From Paenibacillus sp. FSL H8-0332 (lineage in GTDB: Bacteria; Bacillota; Bacilli; Paenibacillales; Paenibacillaceae), in the NCBI RefSeq assembly GCF_037963835.1, contig NZ_CP150145.1, positions 3,286,001-3,350,000 of the forward strand: a DNA stretch of 64,000 bases, in the 5' to 3' direction. Below, piece by piece: positions 46,654-55,115 of this stretch. Made by a program: the position numbers and the translations under genes. The first letter of the stretch is position 1. Every line of letters starts with the position of its first letter. The notes under the pieces were generated by a model. The model searched no databases. It was not told where the DNA came from and was given only the letters and a program-made list of their open reading frames with translations.

Positions 46654-48175
46654 GCACCATAAGCTGATTCTGGTTCCGCTCGATGAGCGGCCCTGCAATT
46701 ATGAATTCCCTTATCTGCTGGCTCAGGGAACAGATTATAGGGTAGAGCGTCCGCCCGCCGGGATTATGGGACTGAAGAAACGTCCGGGTGATGTTGAGCG
46801 GCTGTGGTCCTGGTTCGAGGCTGCCTGCGAAGGGGCAGATGGGGCGGTGGTCTCGCTGGATACGCTGCTCTACGGCGGCATTATTCCCTCGCGGCTGCAC
46901 CAGCTGGAGCTTGAAGTTCTGGCTGCGCGCCTGGAGCGGCTGCGGGAGATCCGGCGGCGTTATCCGCAGCTTAAGCTGTATGCGTTCCAGCTGATTATGC
47001 GCTGTCCGCAGTATTCACTATCTGACGAGGAGCCGGATTATTATGCGGACTGGGGCCGGGAGATTTTCCGCAAGGGCTTCATCGGCCACCGGCTGGAGCT
47101 GGGCATTGCCACGGATGAGGAGATCCGTGAGCTGGCCGATATCGATCTCCGGCTCCCGGCAGAGGTGCTGCAGGATTATCTTGGCCGCAGAGCAATTAAT
47201 ATTGAAGCGAACAAGCAGACGCTGGAACTGGTCTGTGACGGGGTGATTGACTTCATGATTGTTCCGCAGGATGATTCAGCACCGTATGGACATACCGCCA
47301 AGGATCAGGAGAAGGTGCGGGCGCGGATCACGGCGCTTGATCTGGAGCTTAAGGTCTATATGTACCCGGGAGCAGATGAAGTGGGCTGCACATTGCTTGC
47401 CCGGATGATGAACAAATCCGAAGGACGTATCCCTTTGATATACCCGCGTTTGTCCGCTGTGCAGGGGGCGTTTGTGACGCCGCTGTTCGAGGACCGCTTT
47501 TTCTACGAGACGCTGAAGTATCAGATCCTGGCCGCCGGGGGTCTGATCGCATCCAGTGCTGCCGAAGCGGACCTTGTCCTGCTGATCAGCACACCGGGGG
47601 AGACGATGGAGGAGGCGGTGTCGCAGAAGCATGCTTTTCACAGTTATGACGTATACCGGAACCTGATGGAGCTGGTGGAGTACGGGGACTACTTGCTTCG
47701 TGACCGCAAGATACCTGTGGCTGTAGCAGATGTCGGCTATGCCAATGGTGGAGACCAGAAGCTGGTTAAGCTGCTGCGGCAGAAGAACCTCCTGTTCGAT
47801 CTGGCCGGATATGCCGCCTGGAATACCAGCTCCAATTCGCTTGGGACCGTAATCTCGCAGGCAATGATCTATCTGATCTACGGACGTACACAAGAGCATC
47901 TGGATTTCCTGGCGCTCCGCTATGCCGAGGATGTATGCTATTGTTCAGTAGTGCGAGGAGAGCTTAGTGAGGGCCCGGTGCAGGAGATGGGCTATGGCAA
48001 ATACGAGCTGGACGGACCGCGCGGGCGCGTGGCTGCCCGTGTACAGGAACGGCTGAGTGAGGAGCTGACTGTACGGATTGACAGCCCTGCGGGGAGCGTT
48101 AAGATCACCGACTGCTATATGCCTTGGAACCGGATGTTCGAGGTGGGCTTAACTGTAGAGTATGTGCCCTCGTGA
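46646..48175 (+). CDS. DUF4127 family protein
   Basis: 509 residues, no signal peptide or TM segment. Opens KLILVPLDERPCNYEFPYLLA, the DUF4127 hallmark, with VVSLDTLLYGGIIPSRLH, MIVPQDDSAPYGHTAKDQ, and ADVGYANGGDQKLVKLL. Many conserved Asp, Arg and His suggest an enzyme, but the function is unknown. AAGGAGGAGG before ATG; overlaps the GH84 stop, so both are co-translated. The family being tied to GH84, NanE and a ROK kinase suggests a step on amino-sugar oligosaccharides (inference). Confidence 0.88.
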   Translation: MSKHHKLILVPLDERPCNYEFPYLLAQGTDYRVERPPAGIMGLKKRPGDVERLWSWFEAACEGADGAVVSLDTLLYGGIIPSRLHQLELEVLAARLERLREIRRRYPQLKLYAFQLIMRCPQYSLSDEEPDYYADWGREIFRKGFIGHRLELGIATDEEIRELADIDLRLPAEVLQDYLGRRAINIEANKQTLELVCDGVIDFMIVPQDDSAPYGHTAKDQEKVRARITALDLELKVYMYPGADEVGCTLLARMMNKSEGRIPLIYPRLSAVQGAFVTPLFEDRFFYETLKYQILAAGGLIASSAAEADLVLLISTPGETMEEAVSQKHAFHSYDVYRNLMELVEYGDYLLRDRKIPVAVADVGYANGGDQKLVKLLRQKNLLFDLAGYAAWNTSSNSLGTVISQAMIYLIYGRTQEHLDFLALRYAEDVCYCSVVRGELSEGPVQEMGYGKYELDGPRGRVAARVQERLSEELTVRIDSPAGSVKITDCYMPWNRMFEVGLTVEYVPS

Positions 48176-48295
48176 GGGTAGACAGATTATATAAATTTGA
48201 ATTGAACAATACAGATAGCGAAGAGTGACAGAGGGGAATTTTGGAGCTGTAGGAGCGGTAGCAAGTTCGATTTATATATAATATAAGGAGAGAGG

Positions 48296-49012
48296 GTGGG
48301 GACCCTGAACAAAAATATACTGGAAAGCCTGCATCTGGGGCTGATTGTCTCCTGCCAGGCGCTGCCGGATGAGCCGCTGCATGGGCCAGAGATTATGGCC
48401 CGGATGGCCGTGGCGGCAGCGGAAGGCGGAGCCATCGCCATCCGGGCCAACGGGGCGGCAGATGTGCGGGCGATCAAGCAGTCAGTTGCGCTCCCGGTGA
48501 TCGGCATCGTGAAGCGCAATTACCCGGATTCGGACGTCTATATTACCCCTACGCTTAGAGAGATTGAGGAGCTGCTGGGCGCGGGGGCGGATATTATAGC
48601 TTTTGACGGAACCCGGCAGACCCGGCCGGAGAATTGTTCGCTGGAGCAGATCATAGACCTGCTGAAGGCAAGCCCGGCTGCTTCCATGGCGGATATCTCC
48701 ACACTGGAGGAAGCGTTATACGCCGAGTCGCTTGGGGTCAGCTGTGTCTCGACCACCTTGTCGGGATATACACCGTATTCCCGCCAGCAGGAAGGGCCGA
48801 ATCTGGAGTTGCTGGAGCAGGCTGCACAGCGGCTGAAGATTCCGGTCATTGCCGAAGGCCGGATCAGCCAGCCTGCCCAGGTGGAGGCAGCGCTCGACCT
48901 GGGGGCCTATGCGGTAGTAGTAGGCTCCGCAATTACCCGGCCGCAGCTGATCACCCGGCCGTTCGCAGCAGCGGCGAGAAAAGTGAGGATGAACCGTAAT
49001 GGAAATGAATGA
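48296..49012 (+). CDS. nanE: N-acetylmannosamine-6-phosphate 2-epimerase
   Basis: 238 residues, TIM barrel. GLIVSCQALPDEPLHGPEIMARMAVAAAEGGAIAIRANG is the NanE start block, then PVIGIVKRNY, DIIAFDGTRQTRP (catalytic Asp/Arg region) and VIAEGRI. Converts ManNAc-6-P to GlcNAc-6-P. GTG 48296 with AAGGAG six bases upstream. The 120-bp gap before it contains a TATAAT at 48277 but too close to the start to be an obvious promoter. Confidence 0.93.
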   Translation: MGTLNKNILESLHLGLIVSCQALPDEPLHGPEIMARMAVAAAEGGAIAIRANGAADVRAIKQSVALPVIGIVKRNYPDSDVYITPTLREIEELLGAGADIIAFDGTRQTRPENCSLEQIIDLLKASPAASMADISTLEEALYAESLGVSCVSTTLSGYTPYSRQQEGPNLELLEQAAQRLKIPVIAEGRISQPAQVEAALDLGAYAVVVGSAITRPQLITRPFAAAARKVRMNRNGNE

Positions 49013-49832
49013 CCGGATCAACACGTATTACCCGTCCATGACTAAGTCGGAGCAAAAGGTAGCCCGGTGTGTGCTTGAGCATCCGGACAATCTGATCTAT
49101 TTGTCTGTGACCGAGCTGGCCGATTTTGCCGGAACGGGCGAGACCACGGTGATGCGCTTCTGCCGCAAAATCGGCTTCAAGGGCTATCAGGATTTCAAGC
49201 TGATGCTGGCTCAGGGCCTGCCGAAGCGGCAGACTCTGGCGGACGGCGAGCAGGGGGCAGGCGGAGGGGATTACGCCGACCATCTGTATGCCTTAATGGT
49301 TGGTGTATTGCAATCCAGCCTGGGTATGCTGGACCGGGAGCAGCTGCAGCAGGCGGTAGACGCTCTGGATCAGGCCCGGTATGTCCAGTTCTTCGGCGTA
49401 GGTTCTTCCGGGATCACGGCACTGGACGCTAAGAACCGCTTCCTGCGGATCGGACGGCGGGTCGAAGCCAATTCCGACAGCCATATTCAGTCGATGATGG
49501 CGGTGACGATGGGACCGGGTGATGTCGCTTTTGGCATCAGTGTATCTGGCAGCACGCTGGATACGAATGACATGCTGATGAAGGCCAAGCATAACGGGGC
49601 TAAGGTGATTGCTATGACTAACTATGCCAAGTCCCCCATCGCTTCCATTGCCGACATTGTGCTGCTGACGGCCGGGAAGGAATCGCCGCTGGAAGGAGGC
49701 TCCGTAGGAGCCAAGGTCTCGCAGCTGTTCATTATCGACCTGCTCTGCCAGGGGCTGGAGCAGCTCCATGCCGAAGAGACCAAGCGGATGAAGGAGCTCA
49801 CCGCCCGGGCGGTCATTGACCGGATTTATTAG
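48999..49832 (+). CDS. MurR/RpiR-family regulator
   Basis: 277 residues. HTH_6 domain: SVTELADFAGTGETTVMRFCRKIGFKGYQDFKLML. SIS domain (~110-240) binding phospho-amino sugars: FFGVGSSGITALDAKNRFLRIG and GISVSGSTLDTNDMLMKAKHNGAKVIAMTN. Overlaps nanE by 14 bp. Likely senses GlcNAc-6-P or ManNAc-6-P and controls this locus. Confidence 0.93.
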   Translation: MEMNDRINTYYPSMTKSEQKVARCVLEHPDNLIYLSVTELADFAGTGETTVMRFCRKIGFKGYQDFKLMLAQGLPKRQTLADGEQGAGGGDYADHLYALMVGVLQSSLGMLDREQLQQAVDALDQARYVQFFGVGSSGITALDAKNRFLRIGRRVEANSDSHIQSMMAVTMGPGDVAFGISVSGSTLDTNDMLMKAKHNGAKVIAMTNYAKSPIASIADIVLLTAGKESPLEGGSVGAKVSQLFIIDLLCQGLEQLHAEETKRMKELTARAVIDRIY

Positions 49833-49841
49833 GGTGCGGGG

Positions 49842-49895
49842 GAAATGAGGCGGTAGGGAGAAATGAAACGACTGGGAGAAATGAAGAGATAGTGA
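49842..49895 (+). repeat. 18-bp direct repeat, three copies
   Basis: GAAATGAGGCGGTAGGGA (49842), GAAATGAAACGACTGGGA (49860) and GAAATGAAGAGATAGTGA (49878), exact 18-bp period, starting 10 bp after the regulator stop. Purine-rich. Bases 49896-49987 that follow hold no gene I can support. Confidence 0.75.
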
Positions 49896-49987
49896 ATTAT
49901 ACATTACATTCCGGTTAAGGGAACAGCGTTGGTGATATAGGGGGCGTTGAGTTCGTCTGTCGAGGTAGGGGGATGAGAAAGAGGCGT

Positions 49988-50262
49988 GTAGGCGGAAAAC
50001 CGAACACATTGGGGTCGGGGACGGCGCGTTGGTCGAATGTAATCGGAAAACCGATTACAATGCGCTTGCGAGAGGACAGATGGCTGGATGTAATCGAAAA
50101 ACCGATTACAATGCGCTCGCGAGAGGACAGATGGCCAGATGTAATCGGAAAACCGATTACAATGCGCTCGCGAGAGGGCAGATGGCCAGATGTAATCGGA
50201 AAACCGATTACAATGCGCTGGTTAGAGGGCGGACGGCCAAATGTGGGCGGAAAACCGATTAC
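49988..50262 (+). repeat. 51-bp tandem array B with perfect palindromes, six copies
   Basis: A hairpin motif GTAATCGG-AAAA-CCGATTAC begins at 50039, 50090 (one base changed), 50141 and 50192, with degenerate outer copies at 49988 and 50243: exact 51-bp period. Middle units also carry the palindrome CTCGCGAG within ATGCGCTCGCGAGAG. 51 bp is 17 codons and all six copies are open in two forward frames (VIGKPITMRSREDRWPD in one, CNRKTDYNALARGQMAR in another), so openness alone is no proof of coding; no ribosome site is seen. 50263-50418 holds only the next gene's ribosome site. Confidence 0.95.
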
Positions 50263-50418
50263 AAGTGTATTGTTACTCAGGGATCATGCTCTATGCCGCC
50301 AGAAAGCAGGCGAATGGAGATATATGAGCTGAAACTTAAGCCCTAAAACGGTACCTTTCCTACAAGGATGGCAGCGCCGTTTCCGTGTGGTACAGACGCA
50401 GTAGTGGAGGTGGTGCGA

Positions 50419-51336
50419 ATGCGGCAAGTCATAGGTGTGGATATCGGAGGGACAGGCATCAAAGGGCTTGTGACCGATGAAGCGGGGACGATACTGGCAG
50501 AAGCCGGGCGAGACACGGAGGCCCGGCTGGGCCGGAAGGTTATTCTCGGCCAGCTCCACAGCCTGGTGGAGGAACTGCTGGCTGGCCATCCTGCGGTGGA
50601 AGCGCTGGGGATCGGCTCGGCGGGCAGGGTGAATGCGGATACGGGCGAGGTGGTCTACGCCACCGATAATCTGCCCGGCTGGCAGGGGATGCAGCTTACG
50701 AAGTGGGCAGAGACTGCCTTCGGGCTGCCTGCGGCGGCCGATAACGATGCCAACGCGGCGCTGCTGGGCGAGGCCTGGCTGGGCGCGGGACGCGGCAGGG
50801 CGAGCCTGGTCATGCTGACCCTGGGCACCGGGGTCGGCGGGGCTAATCTGGCGGAAGGCCGGCTGCTGCGCGGAGCCGCCTGGAGCGGTGGCGACTGGGG
50901 GCACAGCGTGCTGGTGCCGGGAGGTCGCCCTTGTAATTGCGGCAAGCGCGGCTGCGCGGAGCAATATGTGTCCGGCCAGGCGCTGCTGCGGCTGGCACTG
51001 GAGGAGACCGGCCGGGCGTATACGCACGGGCGGGAGATTATGGCGGCGGCGGAGCAGGGCGACGCGTCAGCGCTGACGGTGCTGGAGCGCTTCACAGCGG
51101 ATCTTGCGCTGGTGACAACTAACATCGGGGCGGCGGTAGACCCCGAGCTGATCATTATCGGCGGCGGGGTCATTCAGAGCCGCGCGGTCTGGTGGCCGCT
51201 GCTGGCCGGGCAGGCGGGCGGCAGTTTGGCCGCCCGGGTTGTACCGGCAGAGCTGGGCAACCGGGCAGGTTGCTTCGGCGCAGCCCGGCTGGCTCTGGAA
51301 CGGCTGCGCCGGGACGAAGGCGAAGGACAGATCTAA
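50419..51336 (+). CDS. ROK-family sugar kinase (ManNAc/GlcNAc kinase candidate)
   Basis: 305 residues. ATP-binding GVDIGGTGIKG, sugar-binding DNDANAALLGEAW, and the Zn motif CNCGKRGCAEQYVSG. GGAGG eight bases before ATG 50419; an in-frame ATG 51 bp upstream has no better site. With NanE, GH84 and RpiR, it most likely phosphorylates ManNAc or GlcNAc at C6 so NanE can act; glucokinase is the alternative. Confidence 0.85.
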   Translation: MRQVIGVDIGGTGIKGLVTDEAGTILAEAGRDTEARLGRKVILGQLHSLVEELLAGHPAVEALGIGSAGRVNADTGEVVYATDNLPGWQGMQLTKWAETAFGLPAAADNDANAALLGEAWLGAGRGRASLVMLTLGTGVGGANLAEGRLLRGAAWSGGDWGHSVLVPGGRPCNCGKRGCAEQYVSGQALLRLALEETGRAYTHGREIMAAAEQGDASALTVLERFTADLALVTTNIGAAVDPELIIIGGGVIQSRAVWWPLLAGQAGGSLAARVVPAELGNRAGCFGAARLALERLRRDEGEGQI

Positions 51337-51363
51337 CTGCTGCGGCAGGGAGGAGACAGAGAG

Positions 51364-52950
51364 ATGGTTAGCGAACAGGAGAAGCGTTCGGATGTTGTAA
51401 TTATTGGCGGCGGCCTTGGAGGAACGGCGGCAGCACTGGCCGCAGCCAAGGCAGGACTGCGGGTGCTTGTGACAGAGGAGACGGACTGGCTGGGCGGGCA
51501 ATTGACCTCCCAGGCCGTGCCGCCGGATGAGCACCGCTGGATTGAGCAATCGGGCAGTACCGCATCTTACCGGGAGTTCCGCAGTAGAGTCAGGGAGTAT
51601 TACAGGCGGAATTATCCGCTTACGGAAGCTGCCAGGAGCAATCCTATACTGAATCCCGGCAACGGTTGGGTCAGCCGGCTGGCACATGAGCCAAAGGTAG
51701 CACTGGCTGTTCTGCAGGAGATGCTGGCCCCATATGTGAACACCGGGCGGATCGAGGTGCTCTATCATACGGTGCCGGTCGCTGCCGATACTGAAGGAGA
51801 TTACGTTACTGGAGTGACCGTCCGGCAGGGAACGGGCGGTAAGCTTTTCAGGCTGCGGGGAGTCTACTATCTGGATGCCACGGAATGCGGCGATCTGCTC
51901 CCGCTTGCCGGAGTAGAGCATATCAGCGGTGCCGAGGCCCGCAACGAGACAGGGGAGCCCCATGCGCTGGAGACAGCAGACCCGCTCGACATGCAGTCGA
52001 TTACCCATGTGGCGGCAGTGGACTATGTTCCGGATGGAGACTATACAATCCCGCGTCCAAGAGATTATGATTACTGGCGCGAATATGTCCCATCATTCTC
52101 GCAGTATCCGATCTTAAGCTGGTTTGCTTCAGATGCTGACGATACGACCAAGCTGAAGCAGTTCACGATGTTCCCGAATGAGCAGGGGATTGTCTCCCTG
52201 TGGGATTACCGGCGGATCGTGGACCCGGCCATCTGGACGGAGCCGCTGAATGACGGCGAAGTTACACTGCTGAACTGGGCACTGAACGATTACTACGCCG
52301 GGCCAATCATCGGAGTATCGCCGGAGGAACGGGAGCGGCATCTAGAGGGAGCACGGCAGCTCACCCTCTCGCTCGTGTATTGGCTCCAGACCGAAGCGCC
52401 CCGCCTGGACGGCGGGAAGGGCTACCCGGGTGTACGGCTGCGCGGAGATGTGCTCGGCACGGAGGACGGACTTGCCAAAGCCCCTTATATCCGTGAATCC
52501 CGGCGTATTCGCGGTCTATACACAATAGCCGAGCAGGATGTGAGCAAGGAGCTGCGCGGGGCGGCGGGACCGCGCCGTTATGAGGACAGCGTGGGGGTAG
52601 GCAGCTATCACCTGGATCTTCACCCTACAACGGTGAGCCAGCGAACCTTCTACATCCCGAACCATCCTTATGAGATCCCGCTCGGCGCCTTGATCCCGGT
52701 GCGGGTCAAGAACCTGCTCCCGGCTTGCAAGAACATATCCATGACCCAGATTGCGAACGGCTGCTACCGCCTGCATCCCACAGAATGGAATATCGGCGAA
52801 GCGGCGGGCACCCTTGCGGCCTATGCCATCAGGCAGCAGGTCGAACCATCGGCAGTCAGGGAATCAGCGGAACATCTAAAGGCCTATCAGCAGCAATTGA
52901 TTGCGCTCGGTGTTCAGCTGCACTGGACTCTGGAGGAGCTGGAGGCCTAA
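51364..52950 (+). CDS. FAD-dependent oxidoreductase (FAD_oxidored family)
   Basis: 528 residues. N-terminal FAD fold DVVIIGGGLGGTAAALAAAKAG (residues 10-31), then EETDWLGGQLTSQAVPPDEHRWIEQ, typical of PF12831 proteins; ALIPVRVKNLLPACKNIS and NGCYRLHPTEWNIGEAAG close the FAD site. Cytoplasmic. These are often found in polysaccharide loci, but the reaction is not known; oxidation or de-decoration of a sugar is an inference. Follows the kinase after 27 bp with GGGAGGAG. Confidence 0.85.
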   Translation: MVSEQEKRSDVVIIGGGLGGTAAALAAAKAGLRVLVTEETDWLGGQLTSQAVPPDEHRWIEQSGSTASYREFRSRVREYYRRNYPLTEAARSNPILNPGNGWVSRLAHEPKVALAVLQEMLAPYVNTGRIEVLYHTVPVAADTEGDYVTGVTVRQGTGGKLFRLRGVYYLDATECGDLLPLAGVEHISGAEARNETGEPHALETADPLDMQSITHVAAVDYVPDGDYTIPRPRDYDYWREYVPSFSQYPILSWFASDADDTTKLKQFTMFPNEQGIVSLWDYRRIVDPAIWTEPLNDGEVTLLNWALNDYYAGPIIGVSPEERERHLEGARQLTLSLVYWLQTEAPRLDGGKGYPGVRLRGDVLGTEDGLAKAPYIRESRRIRGLYTIAEQDVSKELRGAAGPRRYEDSVGVGSYHLDLHPTTVSQRTFYIPNHPYEIPLGALIPVRVKNLLPACKNISMTQIANGCYRLHPTEWNIGEAAGTLAAYAIRQQVEPSAVRESAEHLKAYQQQLIALGVQLHWTLEELEA

Positions 52951-53006
52951 GCGCACCTTCTCCGGCCATCCAGTATAGCTCAACAGTCTATAATCTCATA
53001 TACAAG

Positions 53007-53038
53007 GTAAGGTACCTCGTCAGCGGGGTGCCTTATTT
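53007..53038 (+). terminator. Terminator after the amino-sugar locus
   Basis: TAAGGTACCTC-GTCAGC-GGGGTGCCTTA with G-U pairs, then TTTGC. Its arms resemble the terminator at 21919. Confidence 0.75.
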
Positions 53039-53118
53039 GCTATTGTCTTCTTGTTGAAGGGTTCTGGCGGTAAGCAAGTGTATAAACGTATCTTGTTTTA
53101 TTGATCTAATAGGAAAAG

Positions 53119-53265
53119 GAGGAAGCAGGTGGATATAATACATCTAATTTGATTAGTTTCGCTGATTAAGAGGAAATGTACAAAATTAAATGTCATTTTT
53201 CCAACTGCTATCGTACTATGGATTTTTCGTCCATCAGCAAGTGTAGAAAATCCAACTGCTTCCTC
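53119..53265. repeat. Dispersed palindromic intergenic element, copy 2
   Basis: Terminal inverted repeats GAGGAAGCAGGTGGAT and ATCCAACTGCTTCCTC match at 15 of 16 bases, 147 bp apart. The inner half shares ordered blocks with 9221-9297 (TCATTTTTCCAA, ATGG, TCAGxAAGTGxAGAAAATCC). No coding capacity. 53266-53369 holds only the next gene's AAGGAG site. Confidence 0.7.
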
Positions 53266-53369
53266 TTGGCCTAAGAATAGTTGGATACAGTTATCCCTTA
53301 TCCTATAAAGGAAAATAGTAGACAAATGTCGAATCAAGTCACTATGACATTTCAAGGAGTGAATTTATT

Positions 53370-54926
53370 TTGTGTAAGATGATCAAACTTGTATCCACCA
53401 CTGTACTCGCTTTTCTGCTATGCTTCGTTTCTATTCCATCCGTATTCGCAGAAGCCGCTCTCATCTCAGACAAGAACCTGGAACAGGCGATTCGCGTCGA
53501 GCTGAAGAAGCCGGCCGCTCCCCTTACCAAAGAAGATCTGCAGACCCTAACATCCCTCTATCCTAGTGATCCTGAGCAGAAAATTAACAGTCTTAGCGGA
53601 CTTGAGCACGCTGTTAATTTAAAAAGCTTAATGCTCCCAGGGCTGGGCATCACCAACATTGAGCCCCTTCAAAATCTACACAAAATCACCTTCCTGGCTC
53701 TGAACGACAATCAGATCACTGGGCTGGAGCCGCTGCAAACACTATCCCAACTGAAACAGCTTAATCTCGATGCAAATAACATAGAGAAGCTTGATGCACT
53801 AGCAGGATTGACCCATCTAACAGACCTGTTAATTGGCAATAATCAGGTTAAGGATCTGACGCCCATTCAATCATTGGTTAAGCTGAACTGGTTAATCATA
53901 AACGATAATCAGATCCAGTCTCTGGAACCGCTAAGAAATCACCCGGAGCTGGAGCATGTCTACTTTGAGAATAATCTGGTCGAGGATATTAGTGTCTTAA
54001 CCACTCTTCCGAAGCTTAAGGAGGTTTCCATCAGCAATAATCCTCTGAATGCAGGTGCACAGAAAATTCTAACCGAGCTCGCTGCCAAAGGCGTCGAAGT
54101 GCTTGATGAAGAGAGCAAAGAAGCGGCCACACCTTCAAATCCTGACGAAATCATGGTGCATTTGAATGGCGAGCGTATTACATTCCAAGCTCCACCCATC
54201 CGGCAAAATGGATCGGTCATGGTTCCGTTCCGTGCTATTTTTGAAGCATTGGGACTGAAGGTTGAATGGGATTCCAAAACGCAAACGATTAAAGGAAGCA
54301 AACCGGGTACGCTGATCAAGCTTAAGCTGGGTTCAACTACTGCTGAGATTAATGGCAATCAGAAAAAACTGACCGTGGCCCCTTCTAACATCAAGGGAAG
54401 CACCTACGTTCCATTGCGTTTCATCGGCGAAGCCGTGGATGCGAAGGTGAACTGGCTCGCGGAGATTCAAACCGCCACAATATCTACGAAGCAGCCTTTT
54501 ACAACCAAGGATAAAAAAATCCAAGTCACAGGCTACAGTGATTGGAGTGACGTAACTTCTTCTGTAGAGAATGCAGTAGATCACCAGTTGTTCTTAATCT
54601 CACCCGAGAAGAGTATGCTGGTAATTAGCCATTATAGTAAGAGTGAGTTAGATATGAACTTTGAACAATATATTAGCTTTGTCAAAAAAGATATAACGGA
54701 CAAGAATGCATCGAAAATCACGGAACAGTCCGTAAAGGCAGGAAAAATCAATGCGAAGCAGTTGACCTATACTTTGGGAGATGCAGATGAAAAGCTTATT
54801 TTTCAAATGATTCTATTCGAGAAAAACAATGAAATCTATACCCTGCTGTCAGCTTCGCCAGTGAAGATTAGCAAGCAAGCCAAAGCTGAATTCAATGAAA
54901 TATTGAAAAGCATACAAGTGAACTAA
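53370..54926 (+). CDS. Secreted LRR protein with copper-amine-oxidase-N and PsbP-like C-terminal domains
   Basis: 518 residues. Signal peptide (STTVLAFLLCFVSIPSVFAEA). Internalin-type ~22-residue leucine-rich repeats at ~70-250 (e.g. LTDLLIGNNQVKDLTPIQSL). A Cu_amine_oxidN1 domain at ~265-375 (MVPFRAIFEALGLKVEWD, then YVPLRFIGEAVDAKVNW), which in these bacteria is a wall-associated module, not an oxidase. Then a ~130-residue DUF1795/PsbP-like domain. Start TTG 53370 is preferred: AAGGAG is 11 bases away, against 20 for ATG 53379. A surface protein of unknown role. Confidence 0.85.
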   Translation: MCKMIKLVSTTVLAFLLCFVSIPSVFAEAALISDKNLEQAIRVELKKPAAPLTKEDLQTLTSLYPSDPEQKINSLSGLEHAVNLKSLMLPGLGITNIEPLQNLHKITFLALNDNQITGLEPLQTLSQLKQLNLDANNIEKLDALAGLTHLTDLLIGNNQVKDLTPIQSLVKLNWLIINDNQIQSLEPLRNHPELEHVYFENNLVEDISVLTTLPKLKEVSISNNPLNAGAQKILTELAAKGVEVLDEESKEAATPSNPDEIMVHLNGERITFQAPPIRQNGSVMVPFRAIFEALGLKVEWDSKTQTIKGSKPGTLIKLKLGSTTAEINGNQKKLTVAPSNIKGSTYVPLRFIGEAVDAKVNWLAEIQTATISTKQPFTTKDKKIQVTGYSDWSDVTSSVENAVDHQLFLISPEKSMLVISHYSKSELDMNFEQYISFVKKDITDKNASKITEQSVKAGKINAKQLTYTLGDADEKLIFQMILFEKNNEIYTLLSASPVKISKQAKAEFNEILKSIQVN

Positions 54927-54959
54927 CTTGACGGGAAACCGGTAAACGTTAGTCAAATA

Positions 54960-55007
54960 ACAGCGGCAGTCTGAGACTTTTGTCAAGTCTTATTCTGCCG
55001 CCGTTTT
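54960..55007 (+). terminator. Terminator after the LRR protein gene
   Basis: AGCGGCAG pairs with CTGCCGCC, enclosing a second hairpin AGACTT/AAGTCT, followed by GTTTTATATT. Confidence 0.8.
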
Positions 55008-55115
55008 ATATTAAATTTTAAATATAAATTTATATATAAAAGTTCAGGCCTGTTATATACTCAATCTAGCTTTCCCAAGCAGCGCACACCATGAGATGAG
55101 GAGAACTGAGAGAAC

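Noticed and set aside
48277-48282. TATAAT as promoter of nanE
   Set aside because: It would start transcription within a few bases of the ribosome site, leaving no usable leader.
49988-50262. CRISPR array
   Set aside because: Units are near-identical along their whole 51 bp with no unique spacers, and no cas genes are in the window.
49973-50332. Repeat peptide gene (119 codons) across array B
   Set aside because: A second overlapping frame is equally open and there is no ribosome site; coding is unproven.
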